A stretch of DNA of 64,000 bases, from contig CAVYVZ010000005.1 in NCBI GenBank assembly GCA_963772065.1, positions 1 to 64,000 of the forward strand. Reading direction: 5' to 3'. The notes below the pieces were generated by a model. It did no database searches. It worked only from the letters and a program-made list of their open reading frames with translations, and was not told the origin of the DNA. This DNA is from CAVYVZ01 sp963772065. GTDB taxonomy: Bacteria; Acidobacteriota; Vicinamibacteria; Vicinamibacterales; UBA2999. Shown piece after piece: positions 8,786-19,045 of the stretch. The first letter of the stretch is position 1. Every line of letters starts with the position of its first letter. Position numbers and translations under genes: made by a program.

Positions 8786-10062
8786 CCTCTTTCAGGAAAG
8801 TCAGCACCGCGGCCGGCACGGCCTCCGGCAGCGCGCGGCGGCCGTTCGCGTCTGTCGTCGCCATCCCGTGATCGCCCGGCGCGGTGATCAGGCGCCCCGC
8901 GCCCGGGGCGTTCGCGTTCACCAGCGCGATCAGCCGCTCGTGGTCGCGTCGATGCATGACGATGTCCTGCTCGCTCCAGATTGCAAGGGTCGGAACGTTC
9001 ACGGCGGACCACGCGCGCGCCGGGTTCAACGCCGCCAGCTGATGGTGAAATGCCGCGCTGCGTCCGTACTGATGCTCCGGCCCATCGTCCCATACCGCGG
9101 CAAGCCCGGGTCTCGCGGCCAGCACTTCGCGGGGCGTCTTCTTCTGAAGCAGGAACAGCGTGTAGAGCTCGCTCAGTGCGAGCACGCGCGTGGTGACGTC
9201 AGCGGCCGGAGTCCGCTGCGCCTCGAGCTGGAGCCGCTCGAACTCGATCAGCCGCTCGTACCACGAACGCACCCAGCTGTTGAGGACGATGTAGCCGGCG
9301 ACGCGCGTGGAGCCGGCGATCTCGGGCAGGAAGGCACCCGAGAAGCTGTGTCCCATCAGGATGATTCGCGAGGGATCCACCCAGGCGTGCTCTCGCAGCC
9401 ACGCCAGCGCGGCGCGGCTCCCGTCCATCTCCGCGTCGAGGTCCGTGTCGGCGCACACGCCTTCGCTGTCGCCGACGCCCGGCTTGTCGACGCGCAGCAT
9501 CACCATGCCGGACTCGGCCGCGACACGCTGCAGCAGCAGATCGATCCCGGGAGGCGGCTGGCGCGGCGATTCGACGGAATCGCAGCTGAGCCACGGGACG
9601 AACAGAATCGCAGGCAGGCGTCTCGAAGCGCCCCGCGGTCGCGTCAGGATCGCGCGCTGCCGCGGGCCGCGAGGGTTGGTCACGTGTGCGTAGACGATTT
9701 CCAGTCCAGGAGCGTGCTCGCGTGGCAGCGGGGGCAGCACCGCGACCAGCGGGATCGGCTTGCCATCGCGGCGGATCCCAAAGCGTACTTCGTCGCCGCC
9801 GCGCAGCGCGGCGATGCGGCGGTCGAAGTCGATCGGATCGACGAGCGGCGCGGCGTTCAGCGAGACGATCTCGTCCTTGGGTCTGAGGCCCGCCACGAAC
9901 AGCGCCGAGCCTTCATCGAGTCGCACGACTCTCGCGGGGGTCCGGCCGGACGGCGGCGCGATCGTGGCGCCAAGGTCAGCGCGCCGCCTCAACGGGATCG
10001 AGCGGCTCGGCCGAGATGGGCACCGCCAGCACAAGAAGACACACCACGGCCCGGTAGCGCAT
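8766..10062 (-). CDS. Secreted PDZ-domain alpha/beta hydrolase (frameshift near N-terminus)
   Basis: About 430 residues. The true start is ATG 10062 with GGAGG 5 bases upstream; it gives a signal peptide, MRYRAVVCLLVLAVPISAEP. A one-base shift near 9976-9990 then moves the frame. After it come a PDZ-like segment (RVVRLDEGSALFVAGLRPKD ... IVSLNAAPL, about 55-110) and an alpha/beta hydrolase domain with ILFVPWLSCDS, VDKPGVGDSEG, nucleophile elbow LMGHSFSGAF (Gly-His-Ser-Phe-Ser), WSEQDIVMHRRDH (acid) and PGDHGM (His). It is the first gene of the operon with the sigma/anti-sigma pair. The substrate is unknown; an esterase or peptidase acting outside the cytosol is likely. Confidence 0.8.
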
Positions 10063-10115
10063 TCGTCCTCCCGTTCGTTCGGGTATGAGACGCGGCTGCC
10101 GGCTGGTTTCTTCCC

Positions 10116-12168
10116 TTACTGCGCAGTGGTGGTGCGCCGCTCCGACGCCGGCCGCTTCCACTGCTCGAACCAGCGGCGCAGATACAGCTGCGTGCGCACG
10201 AAGTTCGAGGGCTTGCTCGTCGTCCCGTGCCACTCCTCGTTGAAGCGGACCATGGCCGCCGGAATCTTCCGCAGCTTCAACGCGCTGTAGAACTGCTCCG
10301 TCTGCGGTATCGGGGTGCGCAGGTCTTTCACGCCGGTCATCAGCATCGTCGGCGTCTTCACATTGCCGACGTAGGTGAGGGGCGAGCGGCGCAGGTGCTC
10401 GCTCGGGTCTTCCCACGGGAGCTTCTCGAAGTTGTAGTACCAGCTCGCGCCGTCGGTGGTGCCGACGAAGCTGAGCCAGTCGGTGACCGGGCAATTGGCC
10501 GACGCGGCCGCGAAGCGATCCGTGTGGCCGACGATCCAGGCGGTGAGCACGCCGCCGCCGCTGCAGCCGGTGACGAACATGTTCTGCGTGTCGACGAACC
10601 CTTTCGCGACGAGGGCGTCGACGCCGGCCATGAGATCGTCGTAGTCCTTGCTCGGATACGCGCGCATGATCTCGTTGCCGAACTTGCTGCCGTAGCCCGT
10701 GCTGCCGCGGGGATTCGTGTAGAGAATCACGTAGCCGTTGGCCGCATGCTCCTGCCAGCCGTAGTTGAAGCCGACGCCGTACATGCTGTGCGGTCCGCCG
10801 TGGATGTGAAGCTGCATCGGGTACTTGCGGGCCGGGTCGAAGTCGGGCGGCGTGATGTACCAGCCCTGAATCTTCATGCCGTCCGGCGCCGTGTACCACA
10901 TCTCGGCGACAGCGCCGAGCTTCCTGCCCGCCAGGATGTCGTCGTTCACGGCGCGTCAGCTGTTTGATCGTCTTGCCATTCTTCACGTCCAGTGAGACGA
11001 CGTCCGCCGGCTTGTGCGCGCTGGTGAGCGTACCCACCGCGAATCCCGACGAGGAAAGGTCGCCGACCGCGAGGAGGTGCGTGCCGGTCGTGACCGGAGC
11101 CACCTTGCCCCCCGGCCCGAGCGGCAGGTGATGGAGGTTCTGCGAGCCTTCGCTCTGGGCGGTGAAATAGAGACCGCTCCCATCGGCTGCCCAGTGGAGA
11201 CCCTGCGGCGAACGATCCCAATCGCCCGACACGAGCCGCGGATTCGAGCCGTCGCTGTTCATCACGTAGATCTTCGCGTCGACCCACGTGTCCTTCGTCC
11301 AGTCGTATCCCGTGTAGGCGATGCGCTTGCCGTCGGGCGCGATCACGGGCGAGCCATCGGGACCCTTGCGCGTGGTCAGCTGACGCACGGTGCTGGCCTG
11401 AGCTGGGCCGCTGGACACGTCGACCGCGTAGATGTCGCTCTCGCGCCACTGGTAGTCGTCGGTGCGCTGGCCGGCGAACACGATCGACTTTCCGTCAGGC
11501 ATCCACGTTCCGCCAATATGGTCGTAGTTGCCCGACGTGAGCTGACGCGGCGTGCCGCCCGCGGCCGGCACGACGAAGATGTGCCGATAGCCGTCATCGG
11601 TGAAGCCCTGTCCGTCGCGGCGGTAGTTGAGCCGCTCGACGATCTTCGGCTCCTCCGTCCACTTGGCCCCCTCGGGCTTCTTCGGCATCTTCACGTCCCA
11701 CTTCGTCTTCTGCTCCACGAGCATCGAGAACGAGAGGAGCGATCCGTCGGGCGACCACTCCAGATCCGAGGGCGACTGCTCCACGCGCGTCACCTGCGAG
11801 GTGGCGCCTTCGGCATCCATCCAGCGCACGTGGACCTGCGTGCCGGTCTTTCCTGGAGCGGCCGGCTCCCCATCCGCGAGATAGGCGAGGCGGTCGCCGT
11901 TCGGCGACCAGCGCGCGTTCGATCCTTTCGCGAGGTGCCGGTTGCGCGAGCCGTCGGCGCTCATGATCCAGAGGCTCGACTCGCGCTTGTCGTTCATCCT
12001 GTCGATCCATCCGCGCGTGTAGACGATCTGCTTCCCGTCGGGCGAGATCCGCGGGTCGGAGACCGTCTCCAGCTCGAGATACAGGTCGAGCGTGAGCCTG
12101 TCTGAATCGGCGACGTGAGCGACGGTGGGAACCGATGCGAGCAGGAGCGCGACGAAGAATCTGCGCAT
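10116..12168 (-). CDS. S9-family peptidase (acylaminoacyl-peptidase/DPP-like), frameshifted
   Basis: A secreted serine peptidase of about 683 residues. Start ATG 12168 has TTGGAG 6 bases upstream and begins a signal peptide (MRRFFVALLLASVPTVAHVA). Residues about 20-405 form a beta-propeller of WD40-like/TolB-like repeats (PRISPDGKQIVYT, DLEWSPDGSLLSFS, GTWMPDGKSIVF, SPVIAPDGKRIAYTG). A one-base shift near 10950 precedes the catalytic domain: HIHGGPHSMYG, the nucleophile in GCSGGG (Ser), TGVKDLRTPI (Asp) and NEEWHG (His). These are the S9 landmarks; the Cys before the nucleophile is unusual but tolerated. It should cleave short peptides or amino-acid esters. It is divergent from the racemase gene, with 65 bases between starts. 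Confidence 0.88.
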
Positions 12169-12233
12169 GTGGAACTCCAATGCAAGCCGCCAGGATCAGC
12201 GAAGCGTCGGCGCCAACTATACTCTTCCGCGGC

Positions 12234-12923
12234 ATGCCTCACCATATCGGGATCGTTGCCTGCTCGGCGGAAGGCGCGGCCCTGTGCTATCGAACCATTT
12301 GCGTGGAGGGATCGCGGCTGCTCGGCCCGCACGCGCATCCGGAGGTCTCGATGCACACGTACTCGCTCGCCGACTACGTGAACCGGATCGACCGCGGCGA
12401 CTGGCAGGGCGTCGGCGGGCTGATGCTCGCGTCCGCACACAAGCTCGCGAACATCGGCGCCGCGCTGCTCATCTGCCCTGACAACACCATCCACCAGGCG
12501 CTTCCGTACGTTGAACCGCGATCGCCGGTCCCCTGGCTGCACATCGCGGAGGTCGTTGCCGCGGAGGCGGTCGAGCGCGGGTTCCGGCGAATCGGCTTGA
12601 CAGGCACTCGCTGGCTGGTCGACAGCGAGGTCTATCCGGAAAAGCTCTCAGCTCGCGGACTGGAGTACGTGCGTCCGACCGGCGCGGAGCGCGACGAAAT
12701 CAATCGCGTCATCATGGAGGAGCTGGTCTACGGCGTCTTCAAGCCCGAGGCCGTGGCGTACTTTCAACGGGTCATGGCGCGCATGAAGGATGATGGCTGC
12801 GATGCCGTGGTACTCGGCTGCACCGAGATCCCGCTGATCATGCACGACGCGAATTCTCCCCTGCCAACGCTCGACTCCACGCGGCTGCTCGCGCGCGCCG
12901 CACTCCGCCGGGCCGTGCAATGA
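12234..12923 (+). CDS. Aspartate/glutamate racemase family protein
   Basis: 229 residues beginning MPHHIGIVACSAEGAALCYR. Both catalytic cysteines of the Asp/Glu racemase superfamily are visible: LLICPDNTIHQA (first Cys, about residue 82) and VVLGCTEIPLI (second Cys, about residue 194). The length is normal for the family. Such enzymes invert the alpha carbon of acidic amino acids without PLP, using the two Cys as acid and base; the exact substrate cannot be read from sequence. It ends with an ATGA overlap with the glyoxalase-like gene, so the two are probably translationally coupled. Confidence 0.88.
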   Translation: MPHHIGIVACSAEGAALCYRTICVEGSRLLGPHAHPEVSMHTYSLADYVNRIDRGDWQGVGGLMLASAHKLANIGAALLICPDNTIHQALPYVEPRSPVPWLHIAEVVAAEAVERGFRRIGLTGTRWLVDSEVYPEKLSARGLEYVRPTGAERDEINRVIMEELVYGVFKPEAVAYFQRVMARMKDDGCDAVVLGCTEIPLIMHDANSPLPTLDSTRLLARAALRRAVQ

Positions 12924-13318
12924 CATTGCCGCGCTGGAGCGTTGCGCCCTACTTCATCGTGGATGATGTCGTCGCAACCGCCAACTTCTATCGCGACAAG
13001 TTAGGCTTCGGCTACAAGCAGTTCTGGGGCGACCCGCCCGGCTTCACCATGGTCCGGCGGAGCGGGGTGGTCATCATGTTGGGTCAGATGGAACGGACCG
13101 GCCTCATGCGCCCGAACCACACGGTCGATCCCGAGGGCGGAGCGTGGGACGCATACGTGTGGGTCGAGGACGCCGACGCCCTTTACAGTGAGTTCAAGTC
13201 GAAGGGCGTGAAGATCGCGCGCGACATCTGTGATCAGCCCTACGGCTGCCGCGACTTCGACATCGAGGACTGCAACGGATACAGGCTGTGTTTCGGACAG
13301 GACCTCGAAGGGTCGTGA
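12920..13318 (+). CDS. VOC-superfamily (glyoxalase/bleomycin-resistance-like) protein
   Basis: 132 residues. The N-terminus VAPYFIVDDVVATANFYRDK and the paired-module ends DAYVWVEDADALYSEFKSKG and CRDFDIEDCNGYRLCFGQD match the vicinal-oxygen-chelate fold. The C-terminal Asp/Glu-Asp segment would supply metal ligands. Members include glyoxalase I, dioxygenases and drug-binding proteins, so the reaction is open. Its ATG overlaps the racemase stop (ATGA), which implies a shared transcript and perhaps a shared pathway. Confidence 0.85.
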   Translation: MTLPRWSVAPYFIVDDVVATANFYRDKLGFGYKQFWGDPPGFTMVRRSGVVIMLGQMERTGLMRPNHTVDPEGGAWDAYVWVEDADALYSEFKSKGVKIARDICDQPYGCRDFDIEDCNGYRLCFGQDLEGS

Positions 13319-13450
13319 TGCACCGGTGATCAGGTAGCGGCCGATGTCCGCGCGTGGGACGCCCCCGTCCGAGCGTGGACGCGCGCGCGCGCAAATGTCC
13401 AAGTATTCGCGCATTTCGGCGCGGCACACCGCTTGATACGAGCCAAACCC

Positions 13451-15863
13451 ATGTGGACGGAGCTTCGTTTCGCCACGCGGACCTGGGCTCAGACACCGGC
13501 GCTCGCGGCCGTCGTGATCGTTACGCTGGCGCTCGGAATCGGCGCGACGACGACGGCCTTCACCGTTGCGCACTCCGTGCTCCTGCGGCCGTTGCCCTTT
13601 CCGCAGCCCGAGCGGCTCGTGTGGATTACCAGTTACAACACCCAGACGTCCGACGGCCGCGAGTTCGTCTACAACTCGAACCGGATGTCGCAGTTCCTCG
13701 ATTGGCAGCAGCATCTGACGTCGTTCGAACAGCTCGCGGCGTGGAGCGGAACGGCGGCGCCCGACATCTCCACTGTCACAGGCGCAGGAACACCCGAGCG
13801 CGTCAACGTACATCGAGCTGACGCAGCAGCTGTTTCCCGTGCTCGGCGCGAAACCGGCGATCGGCCGGCTGTTTGTCGATGGCGACGACGACGCCGGCGC
13901 CTCGCGCACCGTGATCCTTTCTCACGGTTACTGGCAGCGGACGTTTGGCGGCCGGCCGGACGTGCTCGGCACGTCAATCACGATCGACAGCGCTGCGCAC
14001 GCGATCGTCGGCGTTCTGTCGCCTGATTTCCCGCTCACCGGCAGCCTGTTCGCCGGCGCCCCGATCGAGCTGTACATGCCGCTCGAGCGCAATCCGAACA
14101 AGGACAACTGGGGCTACTTCATGACCGTGCTCGGCCGGCTGCGTCCTGGCGCGACGATCGAGCAGGCGCGGGCGGAGCTTGCGGCGCGCAACGCGGCGGT
14201 GTTCGCGAAACGCGACGGGATGACGCACATCGTGCAGCAGGTCACGCCAGCGGCCATGCCGGTCACGCGCGGCGCGCGTTCGCCGGTGCTGCTGCTCCTC
14301 GGCGGCATCGGATGCGTCCTGCTGATGGCGTGCGGCAACCTCGCCAACCTGCTGCTCGTCCGCGCAAGCGGCCGGCGCAGGGAAATGCAGGTGCGCGCCG
14401 CGCTCGGCGCCTCGACGCGGCAGCTGCTGCGGCAGACCCTGATCGAAAGCGGAGTGCTGGCGGCGATCGGCGGCGCCGTCGGCGTCGCGCTCGCCCTTGG
14501 CCTGACCCGCATCGTGCGCGCCGCGGTCTGGACCGGCCTTCCCCGGCTGACCGAGCTCGAGGTTCGCTGGCCGGCCGTCGCGCTCGCGCTGGGCCTTTGT
14601 GCGATGACGTCGCTGGTGTTCGGAAGCATGCCGCTGCTGCATCTGCGGCGGCGCGACCTGATCGACGCCCTGCGCCCGCACGCCGGCGTCACACCCGATC
14701 GGCGACCCGCGTACGTGCAGCGGGCGGGACTCGTGGTGCAGGTCGCTTTTGCGTTGCTGCTGACCGTCGCCGGCGGCCTGCTGTTTCGCAGCTTCGTCAA
14801 GCTGCTCGACGTCGATCCCGGGTTCAGGCCCGAGCGTGTCGTCGCCATGCGCGTCGATCCCGCCGGCCGTCTGGCGCCGGCGGCGCGCGTGCCCTTCTTC
14901 AACCGCGTGCTCGACAGTGTCTCCGCGCTTCCGGGCATCGAATCCGCGGCGGTGACGATCAATCTGCCGATGGATCGGAACATGGGATGGGACGTGTCCC
15001 TCCCCGGAGAACCGGCCGACTCACCCGAGAACACCGCCTCGGCGCGAATCGTGAGCCCGGGGTATTTCCGCACACTCGGGATCCGCGTTATCGCCGGGCG
15101 TGACTTCGAGCCGCGCGATCAGCTCGCCGCGCCGTGGGTAATCGCGATCAACCAGACGCTGGCGCGCCGTGTCGCGGCCAGCGGAAGGGACCCCCTGGGA
15201 ACAACGTTGCTCCTCAACGGGCGGGCGCGCGAGGTGATCGCCATCGTCGGCGACGTCAAACACCAGACGCTGAGTAGCGAGTCCGGGCGTGAGTCCTACA
15301 TTCCCCACACGCAGGCGCCGGGCTGGCAGGCGTACGACCTGGTCGTCCGCGCGTCGGATCCCACCGCCATGCTTCCGTCGATCCGCGAGGCGATCTGGCG
15401 CGTCGACCGCAATCAGGCGGTCGGAACGCCGGTCGAACTTCAGGAACTGATCGACCGGACGCTGAGGCCGCATCGTTTGCTGGCGTGGCTGCTTGGCGGC
15501 TTTGCGGCGGCGGCGCTGGTCCTCGCCGCGCTCGGCGTGTACGGCGTCGTGGGCTATCGCGTGGCGCAGCGGCGCAAGGAGATTGCGATTCGCGTGGCGC
15601 TCGGCGCGCCGCGATGGCGCGTGACCTCCGCCGTGCTGCGCGACGCCCTGACGTTCGTCGGCCTTGGCCTCGTCGCAGGCATCCCGCTCGCCCTTGGTGC
15701 CGGCGGAGCCGTGCGCGGGTATCTGTTCGGGGTGGAAGCAGAAGATCCCGTCACGCTCGTTCTCGCAAGCGCCACGATCGTCATCGCGGCGCTCGCCGCC
15801 GCGTACGTCCCGGCTCGCCGCGCGCCGCGGGTCGATCCGCTGCTGGCGCTACGCGCCGACTAG
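13451..15863 (+). CDS. FtsX/MacB-like permease, ADOP family (frameshifted)
   Basis: About 800 residues with the layout of acidobacterial duplicated orphan permeases: N-terminal membrane helix (VVIVTLALGIGATTTAFTVA, then VLLRPLPFPQPERL), MacB-type periplasmic core, first FtsX membrane block (GCVLLMACGNLANLLLVRA), a second periplasmic core (about 420-650) and a last FtsX block (ALVLAALGVYGVVGYRVAQR, ending YVPARRAPRVDPLLALRAD). A one-base shift lies near 13800-13812, after PERVN and before YIELTQQLFPVLGA. No ATPase gene is adjacent, which is normal for this family. Start ATG 13451 begins MWTELRFATRTW, the usual ADOP opening. What it moves is unknown. It converges on the next permease, their stops being adjacent bases. 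Confidence 0.87.
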
Positions 15864-18281
15864 CTACTCCGCCCGCAGCGCCTCGAGCGGATCGACCGCG
15901 ATCGCCCGGCGAGCGGGGATGTAGCTTGCGGCCGCCGCGATCAGGGTGAGAAAGAGCGACACGCCCACGAAGCTCACCGGGTCGGTCGGCGTGATGTTGT
16001 ACAGCAGCGACGCAATCACCCGCGTCACCCCGAACGACGCCAGCAGCCCGATGCCGATGCCGAACGCGGCGAGCTTGAGCCCCTGGCCGACGACGAGCCC
16101 CAGGACGTCGCGGCGGCCCGCCCCGAGGGCGACGCGCACCCCGATCTCCTGCGTGCGTTGTGACACCGAGTACGACAGCACGCCGTACACGCCCGTGACC
16201 GCGAGCAACAGCGCCACGGTCCCGAATGTCGAGAACAGCCACCCGAACAGCTCGAACTGCCAGAAACCGAGCTGCTTCACCTCGGCCATCGAGCGCACCG
16301 CGAAGAGCGGAATGCCAGGATCGATTCGCCTGATTTCCGCGCGGACGGCGGAGGTGATGGCCGTGGGATCGCCCGACGCGACGCGAATGGTCAGCCCCGT
16401 GTTCGGCGTGGCGGCGTACGGATAGGGGACGTACGATTGCGGAAAGCTCTCGTCCCCCGGTTCGATCTCCTCGTGCCGGATGTCGCGCACGACGCCAATC
16501 ACGGTGAACCAATCGGTCGTCTCCCCGTTCTTCAGCGTGAACCGCCGGCCGACCGGATCCTCTTTCGGCCAGAAGCGCGACGCCATCGTCTCGTTGATGA
16601 TCGCGACGGGCGATCGCGACTGTCCTTCCGCCTCGGTGAAGTCGCGTCCTCGCGTGAGCGAGACGGCCAGCGTCTTCAGGAGATGAGGTGTCACCGCCGT
16701 GAACCCGAAGCGAGGCTCTTCGCCGCTCGGAAAGCTCCGGCCGTCGAGCACGAGGCGTGCGCCGCCCCCGCCGCCGTCGAGCGGAATGAGATTCGAGGCG
16801 AACGCGGCCGCGACGCCCGGCAGACGCTCGACGCTGCGAACGATGTCGTCGGCACGCCTGGCTCGCGCGTCCTCGGCGGCGTACGTTTCCCCGGTCATAT
16901 AGAAGCGCAGCGTCATCAGCGGCTCCGTATCGAAACCGGCGCTCGCCGTGCGGAGGTTCAAGAAGCTGTGCACGAAGAGGGATGCGCCGACGAGCAGCAC
17001 GAGCGACAGCGCCACCTCGCTGATGACCAGCGCGTTGCGGAGCCGCGCACGCGATCCTGTACCGCCGGTCCCGCGGCCGCCTTCCTTCAATCCCGAGTAC
17101 AGGTTCATCCGCGCCGTCTGCAGCGTCGGTGCGAGGCCGAAGACGATTCCCGTGAGCAGCGCGATGCCGACCGTGTAGACGAGAACCGGGGTGTTGATCC
17201 CCCACCGGATCAGATACGGGATGTCGTCTGGTGGAATGGCGCGCTGAATCAGGATGTTGCCCACATAGGCAAGGGCGACGCCGGGCGGCACGGCGAGCAG
17301 CGACAACATGACCGCTTCGGTGAGCAGCTGACGCGCAATCCGCAGGCGTCCCGCGCCGAGCGCCGTGCGGATCGAGATCTCGCGGCGGCGCGCCGCCGCG
17401 CGCGCGAGCAGCAGGTTGGCGACGTTGGCGCACGCGATGACGAGCACCAGCGTGACCGCCCCCATCATCGTCAGCAGGATCAGCCTGACGTCGTCCGGGA
17501 TGAAGTCGTCCTTGATTGGCCGAACCACCGCCGTCCATCGATCGTTGCTCGTCGGAAAGTCGCGCGACAGGGCTGCGGCCACCGCTTTCAGCTCTTCCCG
17601 CGACTGCTCGATCGACGCGCCGGGCTTGAGCCGGGCCACGGTCATCAGGCCGCGGCGATCGCGCGGCTCGTCGTGGACGAACGGCGCGAGCGGCACCCAG
17701 ATCTTCTGATTGAAGGGGAATTCGAAGTCGGGCGGCATCACCCCGATGATCGTGTGCGGTCGCCCGTTGACGAGCAGCGATCGGCCCAGGATCGCAGGGT
17801 CGGCGCTGTAGCGCACGCGCCAGATTTCATCGCTCAGCAGCACGACCGGCTCCGCCCCCGGCCGATCGTCGTTCGGCGCGAAGTCGCGGCCCAGCGCGGG
17901 CACGACGCCAAGCGTGGAGAAGAGCTCCCAGGACACCGCCGAGCCGTCGTAACGCTCGGAATCGCCGCGGTCCGCGATGGCGAGGCTGCGAAACTGGAGC
18001 CCGGCCATCGTGGTGAACGATCGGCTCCGTTCCCGCCAGTCGCGGAGGTTGGCGTACGACAGCCCGCTGCGGCGGATGCCGCTCGGCGGATGCGACTCGT
18101 TCAGCTCCACCAGGCGGTCCGGATCGGCGAAGGGCAGCGGCTGGATGAGCACGCCCTCGACGACGCTGAATATCATCGTGTTGACGCCAATCGCGAGCGA
18201 CAGGCAGACGACCGCGACGGTCGTGAACAGGAGGTTGTGCCGAAGCGTACGCGCTGCGTAGCGGATGTCTTGGAGTAGCAC
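15864..18281 (-). CDS. FtsX/MacB-like permease, ADOP family (intact)
   Basis: An intact 805-residue ADOP permease, and so the best reference in this window for the family. It starts with GTG (MLLQDIRYAARTLRHN, then VAVVCLSLAIGVNTMIFSVV and VLIQPLPFADPDRL). It shows the MacB-like core (GRPHTIIGVMPPDFEFPF), the first FtsX block (VTLVLVIACANVANLLLARA), a central linker (GLKEGGRGTGGTGSRARLRN), the second core and the last FtsX block (LLLAVTGVYGVLSYSVSQRT), ending ASYIPARRAIAVDPLEALRAE. No nucleotide-binding partner is nearby. It lies downstream of the DinB gene on the same strand with a 73-base gap. Confidence 0.92.
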   Translation of the reverse strand: MLLQDIRYAARTLRHNLLFTTVAVVCLSLAIGVNTMIFSVVEGVLIQPLPFADPDRLVELNESHPPSGIRRSGLSYANLRDWRERSRSFTTMAGLQFRSLAIADRGDSERYDGSAVSWELFSTLGVVPALGRDFAPNDDRPGAEPVVLLSDEIWRVRYSADPAILGRSLLVNGRPHTIIGVMPPDFEFPFNQKIWVPLAPFVHDEPRDRRGLMTVARLKPGASIEQSREELKAVAAALSRDFPTSNDRWTAVVRPIKDDFIPDDVRLILLTMMGAVTLVLVIACANVANLLLARAAARRREISIRTALGAGRLRIARQLLTEAVMLSLLAVPPGVALAYVGNILIQRAIPPDDIPYLIRWGINTPVLVYTVGIALLTGIVFGLAPTLQTARMNLYSGLKEGGRGTGGTGSRARLRNALVISEVALSLVLLVGASLFVHSFLNLRTASAGFDTEPLMTLRFYMTGETYAAEDARARRADDIVRSVERLPGVAAAFASNLIPLDGGGGGARLVLDGRSFPSGEEPRFGFTAVTPHLLKTLAVSLTRGRDFTEAEGQSRSPVAIINETMASRFWPKEDPVGRRFTLKNGETTDWFTVIGVVRDIRHEEIEPGDESFPQSYVPYPYAATPNTGLTIRVASGDPTAITSAVRAEIRRIDPGIPLFAVRSMAEVKQLGFWQFELFGWLFSTFGTVALLLAVTGVYGVLSYSVSQRTQEIGVRVALGAGRRDVLGLVVGQGLKLAAFGIGIGLLASFGVTRVIASLLYNITPTDPVSFVGVSLFLTLIAAAASYIPARRAIAVDPLEALRAE

Positions 18282-18354
18282 GGTGGCTTAGACGTCGGCC
18301 GGATCGTACAGTTCCCAGGGAACGTCACTCCGCTTTGGGTGACTCTTCTCGAAA

Positions 18355-18924
18355 TTACCGCTGCGGAAACGTGGAGGCCTGCTTGATCCGTTCAGCCTGC
18401 AGCACGTGCCGGCGCTGGTGCCTCCACAGGATCTCCAGGCCCGTTCCAACCGTGAAGCGCAGCAACGGAATGAAGGGATTCCCGAATCGAATGCGATTGA
18501 TGTTGTAGGCACCCGCCCGGCGCACCAGATCGCGCGCGACCTCGTTGCTCCGGAGAAACAGGTCGAGCACTGAAGGGTCGATTCGTTCGGCCGGTGCAAT
18601 TTTCCTCGGTGCTCGCGCCCGCCTGCCACGGGACGACGGGTCTATATACGTGCCGATGAACCATCGGCCCAACCATCCGGGAGTGATGTCTTGCACTGGA
18701 GATGGCGGCCGATCGTCCAGCGCACCCGCGATCGCCGGTACGTAGACTTCGTTGGCAACATAGAGATGCTGGAGGCACTGGCCCACGCTCCAGACGTCTT
18801 CTGCGGGCTTCCAGTTAAGCTGCTCCGGACTCAGCCCGCGCGCGAGATCGGTGGCCCGTCGGTCGATGGCATCCAGTTCATCGATCAGGCGTACCGACCA
18901 GGCGGGCAATTCGGGGGCTGACAA
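18355..18924 (-). CDS. DinB-superfamily protein
   Basis: 189 residues with the DinB/YfiT-like four-helix metal-binding pattern: the helix VWSVGQCLQHLYVANEVYV (first His) and, near the end, LEILWRHQRRHVLQAERIKQ (the paired His of the last helix). The family includes thiol S-transferases and damage-inducible proteins, but most members have no known reaction. It lies 121 bases from the divergent permease gene at 19046, and that gap should hold both promoters. Confidence 0.8.
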   Translation of the reverse strand: MSAPELPAWSVRLIDELDAIDRRATDLARGLSPEQLNWKPAEDVWSVGQCLQHLYVANEVYVPAIAGALDDRPPSPVQDITPGWLGRWFIGTYIDPSSRGRRARAPRKIAPAERIDPSVLDLFLRSNEVARDLVRRAGAYNINRIRFGNPFIPLLRFTVGTGLEILWRHQRRHVLQAERIKQASTFPQR

Positions 18925-19045
18925 GAGGCCGGTTCCAAGCGTGCCGCCCCGACTTTAGCAGATGTCATCCGGCGCTCGCAGAGCCACGGCTCGGCCGGCT
19001 GGCAGGCGAGCGTCGTATAGGATTGACGCGCAACAGCGAGGACAC